A program made the position numbers and the translations under genes. Below the pieces are notes generated by a model. It was given only the letters and a program-made list of their open reading frames with translations. It did no database searches and was not told the DNA's origin. Below are positions 10,884-22,562 of a stretch of DNA of 64,000 bases, one piece after another. Position 1 is the first letter of the stretch; every line of letters begins with the position of its first letter. Origin of the DNA: Capillidium heterosporum (taxonomy: Eukaryota; Entomophthoromycota; Entomophthoromycetes; Entomophthorales; Capillidiaceae); contig WBMQ01000001.1 of assembly GCA_016630905.1 (NCBI GenBank), positions 62,001 to 126,000 of the forward strand. The letters are read 5' to 3'.

Positions 10884-11366
10884 TGTGCATTCTTGTAGAA
10901 AATTGCAAATGAAGACGTCGTTCTAAATAAGAGGTGTAGAAGTGGTTAACATCTTTGATGATATGGATTTACCAACTTACAAAGTAAATAGAAATGAGCA
11001 AGCCTTTGCTCATTGGCACCACTTTTAATATAGAATTTAGAAATTATCTTCAGATTAGATAAACTTGATGAAAGCTAAAAGTGACCTGCCTCAAAATCTA
11101 TAGGATCATCTACCTAGTAGGAAGGTGCATATCTACTTAACTGCTGATGTGGAAACCTTCTTGGCTAAATTATAAAGTTCGAATGCATACTACTAGTTGA
11201 TAACAAATTTTCAGGTATTTGAATAATCAAATGTATAGAAATATAGAAATCGAAACAATATATATACAGCAATTTATTTGACGATTTTTATACTTTTCAT
11301 CAGCTTTTACTATCCAATTTCAACAAAAAAGATCCCTTGAAAAAGCCACTAGTCCATACCTTCAAA
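10884..11366. other. Intergenic stretch, no gene seen
   Basis: No coding frame of note, no RNA gene and no repeat recognised. It follows the doubtful small frame and precedes the 3' end of the zinc-cluster remnant. Confidence 0.4.
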
Positions 11367-13150
11367 CTATTCATCCAAATCCAACTTTTCAGCCCTAGTT
11401 AACAAGAGCACCATGTTCAAGCACTCATAACTCAAGATGTAATAAGCTTTAAAATGATTCAAGATCAATAGTACCGCTTTGACACAGCTCAGAGCCTTTT
11501 TAGAGACCTGTCGATCCTTGAATTTAGTCTTTCGAATCTGGTACATGGCAGTATTTGGTAAGGTTGACAATCTTAAAATAACACCACTGTTGTAAATGAT
11601 ACTGTCAAGTGCTAACGCGCTTTAAATAGCAAGATCGAATGCAGAGCTATATTCATATTGAAAATGATGCTTCAGTTTTGAGTTCTTTACTTTGACGAAG
11701 ATCTGATAGAGGCACAGTATGGAGGAGCTGTAGACAGCCTTCAGGTTCAAGACGAAGGTAATGGCTATACTTTCAGCTCATTTACCTTTACTATCAGCTG
11801 ACATTTGTAACTTTTGAGTAATTTGAGCGTCTTGCAGCTTAAAGTGCTGGCCTGAAATGTTAGTTAGGCGACATCTCGTACAAACTATTCTCAAGCACAA
11901 ATTTGATGAACTTTATCCGCTGCATTGTGAGATCCATCATCTAGAAGAGTTGGAAGAGTAGCTTGGTGTAAAGGCACGAGCATCGCATAGTGAACGCGTA
12001 GGTCGTATCCTCATCATCCTTTAACGTATCTACTGAGGTTAACTTGAGGTAAGATTGAATGAAAACCCAAATGTCGTGGAGAAATGGATTATTTGTACCA
12101 CGCATGTACATATTGATCAGTATGCACCACCATCACTAGATTTGGTTATACAATCCCATAGTTTCTTGGCCAGTATTGAGTGACAAATCTTGGTTTAAAC
12201 TTAAGTAGTAACTCTGTGAATGGCGAAAGCTATGTTGAATATTCCTTTACTGAAATTCCTGGGATTATGCCGGAAACCGGACATTAATAGTAGCACACAA
12301 ATGATATTCAAGTTATAGGTGATGTAGGCTTCCTGAAGCAACTGAATAGATTTATCACTAAACTAATCACGTATTTTATCAGAAACTTGAGGTAGAAAGC
12401 TACAACCGACCAATTATACTATATATATCAGAATCAAAGTTACCTATGGGGGTTTTGAAGTATAGCTCTACGATTGAGTATGATGAGGTGAGGGTGGTAG
12501 AACTTTAAAACTGAATACACATCGATTATCGAAGCTGCTGCTAACCTATCCTGCAAGTACCGGATATCTACTCAATTGGTTGTTTTTGGAAGTGTACCTG
12601 GGTTTGATCATCTACTGTCTACTAACATCTTATCCAGGTAATTATATTTGGTAAGGTGGACTACGTATAAAGTTAGAAACATGCCCATCGGATTTATCCC
12701 GTAGTAATCCAGATTTTCAGTTATAGAAATATGGATTTTTTGATTATTGGCGACTGTTGGACTAGCAAAGAACATCTTCAAACTTGATTAGTCATTAAAG
12801 CAATCAAACACTACACTCGTCTTTATTTTTGCCAGGTGGATGTCTTTTAGCCTACCTTTAGGCTTATAAACTAAAAGCTTTTCCTTATTTAAATTCATTC
12901 TTTGGCTTGGATTCTTACCTGCCATAACTTCTAAAATGGAATTAAAGTTGGCAGGTTGTCGTTTTGTTCAACTTGAATTGAATCTTGTTTGTATTTGATA
13001 TACTTTTATTATAAACTCTCGGTTTAGATACGTGGGTATAAGTAAATATATCTCTGGAATCGACGCATTGGAAGCAACGAGGCACTACTTTGTCACAGTA
13101 CAGCTTTTTTCGTTTACAAGTGTCGTAGGTAGACTTTTATTGTTGACTCA
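11367..13150 (-). pseudogene. Zn(II)2Cys6 transcription factor, degenerate
   Basis: Near 13,030-13,130 the minus strand reads TYDTCKRKKLYCDKVVPRC then FQCVDSRDIFTYTH. This is the fungal zinc-cluster pattern, but the first Cys is replaced by Tyr and the sixth by Phe, so normal two-zinc coordination should fail. Downstream are coding-like stretches separated by plausible short introns or by stops: LLVYKPKGRLKDIHLAK; PMGMFLTLYVVHLTKYNY (like the middle homology region of such factors); RYLQDRLAAASIIDVYS; and a final 67-codon frame (11367-11570) ending RAEKLDLDE. Stops occur upstream of the cluster and between blocks. I read this as a decayed regulator. A divergent functional gene with unusual splicing is less likely. 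The target genes cannot be inferred. Confidence 0.6.
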
Positions 13151-14621
13151 CTATCGTGTAGAATAATTTAAAAGGATGCTAAGGCCTAACTTTCTATGAA
13201 TTCGATATATACCCACTTTACAACTATCTCAATTTCATTCCAGTGAGGTATGTAGATTGTAACATACTTTAATATCAACTTGATGTAGAATTAAAGTGTC
13301 CTGACCGGAATAGAGGTAACCTAACACCATCATATTTTATGTTTATCGTAATTGTCAGAAATGAGCACAGTTTTGCATTTAACTAAATTTAAAGGGCTTC
13401 ATTAACTACATTTTAGCAGGCCTATTTTTGGGATTTTGCTTTACATATATAGTTTGGATCAAGAACTACCTAGCTCCATTGATTAAAGCTTTATTAAACT
13501 TTTACATCCATAACTATAGCCCAAGCTGTATAGCTTAAATATATTGATTTATTTATACCAATCCCCTGCTATAATTTGATGCAAATTCCTTTTGAAAAAT
13601 ATATTTACTAATTTACTATATATGCCTAGAAACTAAGCATTTAATTTGAAAAATAAAATTAATTTTACTGACAATATATATACAGTTTGATTTAGATGGA
13701 GCAAATTTATATTCGGGACCTATACTCTTATAAAATAACACGAATCTAGTATAGTTTCAATGTATATATGTAAATTGCTTTCCTTTTACATACGCTTTTG
13801 AAGCTATTAACCTGTAGCTGATAGGGCAACTTTTTTATATGAACCATTCTGCATTTAGAGATATATTGAGAGGTCCAAATATAAATTAATTCTACTGCTA
13901 TATGCTTTAACTTTTTAAATAAAGTACTTATATCTGATTGTTTTATTAGTGTTTTAGCTTCATTAAAGATTTATAGCTTAGTTTAACTGCGTATATAAGC
14001 AATAAAAATTTGAAATATATGTAAATATTACATAGATAGAGCTTTTATTCTCTTTTGATACTACCCAAGAAGTAAAATATATCAGACTACTAGATGCTCG
14101 ATCAAATATCTTTTATCCGGACAGTATTTGAAGCACTCATGGCGCAAGCTATACCCATTCCGGTAAGTGAAGGCAACGGTTTGATCCACTTTGAATTTGA
14201 ACCAATTCATAAACTAGGATCTAAGGTCCGCCAGAATTATCAATATCAATGCCGAAAGGTTGGTGGCGTGTTTATTCGGCTTCTTAAACTGTGGAATCAA
14301 TCTCATTTTAGAGTGTTGCATCGCAGGCTTCAAGACCTGCAAGCAAGGTAAAAAGACCAGCAGTTATTTAATTGGATTTTTGGTAGTGTTCCACAGACTA
14401 GTGAGGTACAGGTTCTGAAGCTTGCATGGAAACATCAGCCTGGCAAAAAATTAGTCGCTTATATCACTATGCGATCAGAATTGAATTTATCGCTGAAAAA
14501 GTGCTTGGAAAGCTTACAACGAAGCCAGTTTTGAGTCGAGCTTATGAAAGATAAGATCAACTGCATACTTGAAGCGGTCCTGTGTAATGTATTTTAAAGG
14601 TATTTGACATGGTGTTATTTT
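13151..14621. other. AT-rich stretch with one doubtful frame
   Basis: Mostly AT-rich without coding character. A plus-strand 85-codon frame at 14094-14351 starts MLDQISFIRTVFEALMA; I found no family match or supporting neighbour and leave it uncalled. Confidence 0.4.
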
Positions 14622-15384
14622 TTAGAGCTCAAGCCAACTCAATAGCTTTGAGTAGATATGGTCATTTTCGCCATTGGTAGCCAGCTTCGGAGCATCGAGA
14701 GAAAATCTTTTTAATTCGAAGAGTGGTTCTCTATTTTCTAATAATAATGCTAAAAGGTAGATGGTGATGTTAAGTTTCAGACTTTTGATATTTAAAAATA
14801 TCATTATCATTGATGCCATCTCTACATCGATTTCTATATGGCATGCAATCTTAAAGTATTTTAAATTCGAAAACATGTTTGAAATTGTGCGTAGCTGCTT
14901 GGTAGCGGACTACCTAAAATATACTCTCAGTACTGTAGAATCAGGGCTATATGTGATGGTGAATATATAGATGTTGGTAAACCCATGGAAGACCTCCAGC
15001 CCCGTTAATTTAGGTAGGATTGAATTATCACCTTTATCAAAAATACAGATGCATACTTTTGACGATGTTGCTGAGCTCAAATAATCTTGCTACCTTTTGA
15101 GGATCGACAGTGTCAAAGTAGTAGATTAGTTTATTAATGATGAGCAGGTTTAGATCTAGTAAATTTTCAAACAAGCTCTATAAAGAGATGCACTTTCTTC
15201 AGAACTATATTGTCAGTTATTGGATACATAACTTCAAAATTTTCGGTACATTTGGCTTCTGGCCAATAGCTTAAATAGCAAGCCTGTTTCTCCACCATCA
15301 CTTTATACTTAGAAGGCAGTTGAAGCTCCACAAACTTTTGAAGCTTAAATTCTCCAGTATTTCATAAGGCAGTTGATCCAACAT
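14622..15384 (-). pseudogene. F-box/LRR-like gene, degenerate
   Basis: The upstream end reads MLDQLPYEILENL, the start of an F-box (LPxEIL), followed after a frame change by KLQKFVELQLPSKYK, which would complete it. Then come leucine-rich blocks in several frames: NLLDLNLLIINKLIYYF, LPKLTGLEVFHGFTN and a last 84-codon frame (14622-14876) with NLKYFKIACHIEI, FLNIKSLKLNITI and ELKRFSLDAPKLATNG. Stops and frame changes break it at several places, and no set of canonical introns that I tried restored it. F-box proteins link substrates to SCF ubiquitin ligases through Skp1; this copy probably no longer does. Related remnants lie near 44.2-45.0 kb and perhaps at the left edge. Confidence 0.55.
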
Positions 15385-16247
15385 AGCGTATGTATAAGCA
15401 TCTAACCTCACTCCTATACTCTTGTTTGATAAAAGTCTGAAAAATAAGCTCAGCTTTTGAACTTTCTAAAGTACTTTATTCGAACCAATCAAATTAGATT
15501 GCTCAAAGTTTCTCAACCAATAAATGTATCACATCAAACGTCTACTAGATTGTGATTCGTGACTATAATAGATTTTTATAGATAAAAGTTGAAGACCTAA
15601 AGGATATTTCATAAGCCAACAGCCTATATATTAACCTAAACTGATATCTCCTAGTATATTTAATATCGATAACTTTCTTTGAAGCTAAAATATATATGGA
15701 CCTTGAAGCTATAAGTACAAATATATATATAAAGAGAAGGTTATTGGTGGCTTTAGAGGCCGTTGAATTCCCAATCGAAAATCATTGAAAAGTATCATAA
15801 AATACAGGTACATCAATAATTTGGAGAAAAATGAGTCATAAATTAATATCCTATAGATAGAATTATGTTTATTGTAGCATTACTATCACACTAGTGGAGA
15901 TGAGATAGTTGGATTTGGCCTATAATGCTGAAAGATAATTATAGTCTACAATCGAAGTGCATTTAGGTATACTTCAATCTTAAACTCACTATATTACATA
16001 ATAAAGATGGAGCTAATTATATAATATAGGAAATTTAATATAAATTAGCTCATTCAATTTGTACCCCATCATTCTAAATACTCGTTGGTTTCCAAAGTAA
16101 CATGTGAAGTTCATCTTCAATCACTTTATGGATTGATAAGGTGCTTATTTATATAAACTTCTAGTACAGTACATATCTATTCAACAGTTTTCATTCATCA
16201 ATAAAGACTCTCAACCATACTTAACTTTCTAAGCTCAATATATAAGC
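15385..16247. promoter_or_regulatory. Intergenic region upstream of squalene synthase
   Basis: About 860 bp with no gene seen. It must contain the squalene synthase promoter and 5' leader. No sterol-regulatory element could be identified by eye. Confidence 0.4.
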
Positions 16248-17802
16248 ATGTCTTTAAAAGTGATGAAGAAGTCGATTCTATATCCTAAAGAGCTACTTGC
16301 TCTAGTCAAATTCAAGTTAAAATCGCGCTCACATGGTAAACAGATCCAAACTATAAGCGACAGGAATGAAAGGAGATGCTTCGAACTCTTGTTCCTAACT
16401 TCAACAAGTTTCGCCTCAGTGATTTTTGAACTTGATGTTAAACTAAGATTACCAGTAAGATCACTTATTGTGTATATTCATCTAGCCTTTTACTTTAGAT
16501 TTGTCTGTACTACCTTATTTTAAGAGGGTTAGATACCATCGGTGCCACAAATCTATTTTACAAGAGCTAATACCTTCAATGTAGAGGATGATATGACTAT
16601 CTCAAATTTAAAGAAACACCAGCTGCTGGAAAACTTTCATGAAACTATCTACCAGAGTGGATGGACCTTTTCAGATAGTAACTAAATTAACATTTATTCT
16701 ACTAATATTTTGACGGTCCCAGTGAAAAGGATCGCATGCTGCTGGAAGAGTTCGATATAGTAATCGATCAATTTTTGAATCTCAAGCCGGAGTAAGTACC
16801 AGTTATTAATTCAACTAAATTTTGATATTTTAGGTACCAACAAGTGGTTTCTGATATTATCCGAGATATGGGTATTGGAATGGCAAATTTCTGCACAAAG
16901 AGTATTGAAACACTAGCAGATTGGGATATGTATTGCCACTATGTCGCAGGTCTAACTGGCTACGGACTTACTACTATTTTTGCTATTTCAGGCCTAGAAG
17001 GTAACTGATTTAAGCCTATATTAAGTTTCCAACCATACGTTTAGACCCTTCCTTAGTTCATCAATTAGACCTGTACCTGAAATTTTAAAGTTTCAGCACC
17101 TAACTACCTTTAGTGCGAACGAAATGGGCTTGTTCCTGCAGAAGATAAACATCATTAGGGATTACTTGGAAGACTTGCAAAGTGGAAGGAGCTTCTGGCC
17201 AAGAGAGGTGTGGAGTAAGTATGTTGATCAACTGGGAGATTTTACTAAACCGAAAAATGAGGCCAAGGTAACTCGTGTATATAAAAATTGCTAACTATCC
17301 AAGGCCTTGGACTGCTTGGCCGAACTATGCTTGAACGCACTTACACACGCTCAGGGTAGTCTAAAGTACATGGCGCTACTTAAAAGTCGCACATGCTTCC
17401 AATCCTGTGCAATCCCACTGGTAAAAACATCATTAACTCGATCTAAATTGTTAAGGTCGTAGCCATGGCCACATTGACAGAAATTTTCAACAATCCCGGT
17501 TTGTTCAAGACTAAAGTTGAGGTTCGCAAAGGTTATGCTGCCAAGGTAAATTCAACAACCAATGAGCTAACAACTTTGTATCAAGCTTATATTAGATGCT
17601 ACATCTGTAGAGAACATTGAAGTCATCTTTTTGGATTGCTACGTCCGAATGGGTAAGAAAATTAAACTGCATCAGCTCCTCTCCCTTGATCTTTCGATAT
17701 GGAACCAGAAGGTACCTGTAGACGATTTTTTATGCTAATTAGCTATAGGCTGGGAAGGCGATGGCTGAATGTTCAAATTTACGTAATGTACAAAGCTCAT
17801 AA
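16248..17802 (+). CDS. ERG9: Squalene synthase (farnesyl-diphosphate farnesyltransferase)
   Basis: Joins two farnesyl diphosphates head-to-head into squalene, the first committed sterol step, at the ER membrane. About 11 exons and 390 aa. Family landmarks in order: [24 protein letters not shown] (first Asp-rich motif, formed across an intron); [52 protein letters not shown] with DYLED as second Asp-rich motif; then [14 protein letters not shown]. All motifs are intact. Two oddities: the intron at 16678-16712 seems to end in TG rather than AG, and the model stops at [12 protein letters not shown] without the C-terminal membrane anchor of fungal homologues. A hydrophobic frame ([17 protein letters not shown]) follows directly and may be an anchor reached by splicing I could not resolve. 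Confidence 0.93.
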
Positions 17803-18400
17803 TGTTAGCCATTCTTATTAAATTTTATATAACATCTTTAGCTATATTAGTTTAACTAAATCTTCAAAACTAATGGCCTATAATAAATACATTCAAATGA
17901 AACGTTATCTGTGAAATTTTGAATATTTAGAAATCAATAATAAAGGTATGGGAGTATCTCATTATCTACTTAAACTATTGAGGTAAAAGAGCAATTGTTG
18001 GATATAGAAATTTCTTAAATATTTTCACAGGTAAAAAATCACGTTCCAATGCTTAAACGGGCATTAGCTACATCTGGTAGGATGGGGATGTAAGTTTCAA
18101 TTTAGAGTAGTTATGGGCACTTTAAAATTTTGCTGCCCTATCAGTAGTGTGTTTTGATATACATCAGCAGCTAACTTTTTGGCAAGAATAAAACTCAGAT
18201 ACAAAGCAGTAGCCCAGTTTTTCTACGTTGAATCAGTGTAAGTACAAAGTAGATGAGCTTCTATTTAGGTTTAAGCTACCACTAAATTGAAGCATACATA
18301 AGCTTGGACTTGAATTTCAGTATGCTGTATACATTAAAAGAAACATCCAATACCATTGATGATAGTGACAGAAGCTTTGGATCTAAACCAGCCAGCCAAA
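17803..18400. other. Intergenic stretch 3' of squalene synthase
   Basis: Holds the possible missing anchor frame at its left end (17,800-17,850) and otherwise no recognisable gene. A plus-strand 88-codon frame at 18304-18570 overlaps the Tyr-rich remnant on the other strand and looks like a shadow. Confidence 0.4.
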
Positions 18401-19240
18401 GGAACTTGATGACTGACCTAGTTTGGACGATGGCAGCTCAACCCATCTTTGAAAAATTAAGTGGTGTTTTGAGTAGGAGGCCGACTATTTTAATTCACTT
18501 CGTTATATCCCCATCAAGTTCCTTGTTGTGTGGTCCAAGCCCAAACGTAGTAACGCTGATAGTAGCTTGAGTCATCACCAGAGTTGGGGCTGGTGGGTTG
18601 CTGATATTAAACATTATCATAATCTCCGATATCATAGATTCGAGGTTTAGACCCACCTGGATAGGCCTGCTTTTGATCATTTTTACGGCTGTCATCGTAG
18701 TTGGGCCTGAATTTATATTGAGTCCATCCAAACCATATACGCATTATCAGTAGCTTCTGTTTGCTTAATCCATTTCTTAGTCGCCGAATTCAAGTTCAGT
18801 GTTGATTTCATAGTCTTTTCTCGTATTCTATGACAAAATGCATTATCGGCTGGCTGTAACTCCTTATTTATAGGATACATTTCTAGTTTTATCTCCCATA
18901 ACTTTTGGACCGATTCTAAATGGCATTATAGCTTTGATGATCCAGGGCTCTTTATTTAAAATATATTGATCGCTAAGCTTGAAGGGCTCTTCCTTGGTGT
19001 CGACGCTAATGTCTTTATTAAGTAGTTGGAAGGCATCAGTAATCTACAATCAACTAGAGTTACTATGGTACTGAGTTTCTACATAGACATTATAAGATGC
19101 GTATACCTCACTACTCCTTATGCCAGCGTTGGCTTTTTGGTTATTTTGGTAGTGAGATACATCTTGTTGGAGAATAGAAGTCTGATTGATATCGCACATT
19201 AATTTGTATTCTTGCATATCATATATAGCATCCATGATTA
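18400..19240 (-). pseudogene. Degenerate gene with Tyr/Gln-rich C-terminus, function unknown
   Basis: Several minus-strand blocks read like protein. From 19235: MDAIYDMQEYKLMCDINQ, then across a plausible 39-nt intron ITDAFQLLNKDISVDTKEE and KLSDQYILNKEPWIIKAI; after a frame change ELQPADNAFCHRIREKTMK and NSATKKWIKQTEATDNA; across another intron PNYDDSRKNDQKQAYPGG and IYDIGDYDN; then, beyond a stop, SSYYQRYYVWAWTTQQGT. The last block is rich in Tyr, Gln and aromatic residues. One frame change and at least two stops make a pseudogene the best reading. I do not recognise the family. Confidence 0.4.
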
Positions 19241-20159
19241 CTTTTACTGGTACTTTCTCATTGAGGTTTAAACATATCTATACTAAAATTGAAAATCCTT
19301 GGAAAATTTATGATTCTATTTTATTAATAAACCATCTTATACACCTAATCTGGCTGATAAATTATAGTATTTAAAATTATGCTTGATAAATGTTTATATA
19401 GTGTTCCAATAGGACCACTATCGATCAAATTGCTTTGGCTTGATGGTGTTCACTTAGAGTATGTAGCTTACTTGCAACTTGAAAGTATATTATATTAAGC
19501 ATCTGAAACGATGTAGTCAAAAGCTATACTTAATTTGAATGTAAGGTTAAATAAGGTGTATGTGCAATTAGCAAAATACGTGATTTCTAAGTAAAAACCA
19601 TATACTTTGCGATACCATTTCAGATATAAAAAACAAACTTTCATTCCATTAGAATTGCAAAAAGAAGTATATCTAGGGCAGAAACTGCTCGAGTTTGGTT
19701 ATTTCACCCACCCACTATAGTTAAACCATGACACATCGAACGTGTTCTTCAAGAGCTTACAAGTGGTTATCTTTAGGATTGTGTGGAGGCTATATTTTGA
19801 AATGAACTTGCATTCCGATTTACTTGGATTTTTTTAGCAATTTACACCCTTCACTCTACTTGGCAAATGAACTTGACAAATTATATGTAACGGCTTTTAC
19901 CACTATACTAGCTTCATTGGTTAAACAATACTTATGATAATTGATCCGGCAGGACGTTTCAAAAATGGTATCTGTCCATTGTTCCAATTCGTTTGCACCC
20001 TAAGGTAAACCTATTCTACATTGCAGACATAACCCTTGGAGAGACTTTATTGGATTGTGAAATTGCAAACAGGGTGTGGAGTTTTTACTCAGTTTCAATC
20101 AAACTCAAATCCCAAAAATTTACCAGTTTAATCTCTACCAAAACTAATCATTAAAAGCT
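19241..20159. other. Intergenic region upstream of the CZIB-like gene
   Basis: I read both strands and found short protein-like pieces (a plus-strand frame near 19,935 starting MIIDPAGRFKNG) but nothing that holds together. The right end carries the promoter of the next gene. Confidence 0.35.
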
Positions 20160-20879
20160 ATGGTAACCATCTACTACTTACTACATACCTAAATCTATGA
20201 ACTAGAAATTGCAACTGTTCTTCAAAGCCGACTTGGTTAATGTAACCGACTTACAGCCCGAACCTGGCTACGAGTGGCATTTCAAAGTAATCTCCAATTT
20301 CCCTACTCTTATTCAAAATTTATTACTACTAGGTAGAATGCTCAAGCTGCCGAGAAGTCAACCCAAAGTGGGTAACTATGAACCCTGAAGTAATAATATA
20401 ATTTCCCATAAGCTAATACCTACTCTTTCAACAGGAAGAAGCTGAGCTAAGTGGTTCAAGGGGAAGTGCCAACTTGGTAATTAAATGTAAATTCTGTTCC
20501 AGGGAATCTTCCGCCTCTTTCCTATCAATGGACAACAAAAATCAATTTAAACCCTATACTGCAGATAGTAGTAACAAGTTCAGTCCAATTGCCTTGGTTG
20601 AATGTAGAGGTTTGGAGTTGGTGGAGTTTGAACCTAGGGTAACATATTTCATTATTTTTGAATTTTGAATTCTTATGCTCTATATAAATCTAGAGTGGGT
20701 TCATAGCTTATGGTACCGATTCCAAAACGAAGTTTGAAGATATTGACTTGATCGATGGCGAATGGGCCGATTATGACGAGAAGGTAAATTTTTTATGGAC
20801 AAGTTTTTTAACTTGGGTACATTAGGCCAACCAAGAGGTTTCTATTATGGAAATTGAATCCAAGTTCGAGAAGGCTTAG
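20160..20879 (+). CDS. CXXC zinc-binding protein, CZIB/DUF866 family (yeast YCR090C-like)
   Basis: Small conserved eukaryotic protein of uncertain biochemical role, about 160 aa. The first exon is just the ATG (20160-20162); an intron at 20163-20205 follows, and exon 2 continues KLQLFFKADLVNVTDLQ, matching the family N-terminus. The zinc site is formed by two CxxC pairs, VECSSCRE and IKCKFCSRE. Other conserved parts are SGSRGSANL, VECRGLELVEFEPR, SGFIAYG and GEWADYDEK. It ends MEIESKFEKA, close to the family C-terminus. Four further introns are GT-AG and preserve the family sequence. Length and motifs are complete, so it should be functional. Confidence 0.92.
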
Positions 20880-22490
20880 ATGGTTTTTTAGCCAACTGTG
20901 CGTTTCTAATCCCAGCTATAAAGTTAAATGTTGCTTTCAAGCTGTGTATTAGACATGCATCGATATTCATTTATAGTTTCAAGCATCGTATAACCTAATG
21001 GCTCTGAGGACCTTTCAGGTTAGGATATTTCTCTTAGTTTATTTTACTTTTAATATAAAGGTTTTTCTACCCGTAGAAGATTTTACATTTGAATTTGAAT
21101 ATTTTCTTCAACTTACATGCCTCATCTGAACTTTTCCTACCTACCATTGCATTTTTAATGAGTAGCTATAAGCTTATTAACTTTCTATCAATCTAACAAG
21201 CTTTCGTTTTTGCTATCTAAAAGGTAATGCAAAGCTGCTATTTAATATATCTTTAGAACTTCATATATCCAAAACATATTTCCTTATTACATTTGAATGG
21301 AACTAAACTTATTGGCTCTTTGCTAGTAAGCCTACTATATTCTTACATTTCATACTCCTATTGTCTTTCCCCATTCTCTAGATACACGATGAAAGTTTAG
21401 AACAGTATTTGCAAATTACTCGATTTAAAATATTCACTTTGCTACACAAATTTAGCATGAAGGTGCCTTATTAAACCTGACTATGTTGTTGAATTTGAAT
21501 TTATAGATATTTTTGATATCATTGATGTAGTATAAACTTTTGATATAGACATTCGTTATAAAGCTAAGGTTCGTTTGCACTACTTTGTTAATCAAGAAAA
21601 AGTATAGGCTTCTTACTGCTATCCCAATTATGCAACCCATCAGTACCTGCTATTTCACATGGTGGTTTATATAGAATCTAAAGGATATTATTCATAGGTT
21701 ATTGAGCTTTTGAATATAGACATGGGTAGAAATTACTTAGAATAAACTCAACTAAATGCCTAATATTACACTCAATGGTTTTCAGCACCAGGTTAGAAGC
21801 GTCATTTATACAATCAGAATATACATTTAATAAATGAAATATACAAATATTACCTGAACCATATCAAAAATATAAGGTAGCTCACAGTGAAGTCAGAAAA
21901 CTGACTATGATTGGAAGGCATACCGTAATCATGGCCTAAAGCACCTTTTGATCTCGGCTGTCAGATGCATCATCATTTCAATAGAAAATTAAGACCTCGT
22001 TTACCAGATGCTTCAAAAGTAAAAATATAGCACCAATTTCCAAGTTAAATACGAGTAGGTTTAAATAATTTATCAGTATGACTAAAAGGGATAGGATTAT
22101 GTAGATAAAAAATTAGTAACCATTTTGTTGGAGCTATATTGAATATGGGTTAGATTAAATGGCTTTAGATTAGTGGACAGGACTTCATCCATACTGGGAA
22201 TATGTAGATTAGGATTGAATTTTGAATGAATAAAGATATATTAATCAACCAACTTCTTCAATTATGAAATATCATATATCCCATTAATATATATGCAAAC
22301 TATTTAATACATCTTTAGTTAATTTCTCAATAGTTCTCATCTCAAAAAATCCCAATCCGATGGATATATGTCGGAAAAGTAAGCTTCTTTGCTCCGATAG
22401 CCATATATGCCAAAAATTAGAAGCTGTTCAAAGTACAATTCAGTCTCAGCTCCATGAATGACCCAATCCAAAAAGTAGAAAAAGAAGTCA
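20880..22490. other. AT-rich intergenic stretch
   Basis: No convincing gene. A minus-strand 62-codon frame at 21452-21640 lacks supporting features. A short hairpin-type repeat at 21766-21912 is listed separately. Confidence 0.4.
21766..21912. repeat. Possible hairpin/MITE-like element, copy B
   Basis: Begins TTACACTCAATGGTTTTCAGC and ends CACAGTGAAGTCAGAAAACT. Both ends resemble those of the element at 34361-34508, and the length is the same (about 147 bp). The interior is poorly conserved, and the terminal inverted repeat is weaker than in the other copy. Could be a decayed non-autonomous DNA transposon or coincidence. Confidence 0.25.
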
Positions 22491-22562
22491 AGGGCGCACC
22501 CGGATTTGAACCAGAGACCTATCGCTCTGCAGGCGATTGCTCTACCACTGAGCTATACGCCC
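22491..22562 (-). tRNA. tRNA-Cys(GCA)
   Basis: The minus strand folds into a complete cloverleaf without intron. The acceptor stem GGGCGTA pairs with TGCGCCC (one G-T pair); the D arm contains AGCTCAGTGGTAGAGC; the anticodon stem ATCGC/GCGAT carries loop CTGCAGA with anticodon GCA; the T arm contains GGTTCAAATCC. The discriminator base is T, as expected for cysteine tRNAs. No CCA is encoded, as usual in eukaryotes. The internal A and B boxes of the RNA polymerase III promoter are the D- and T-arm sequences. Confidence 0.95.
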
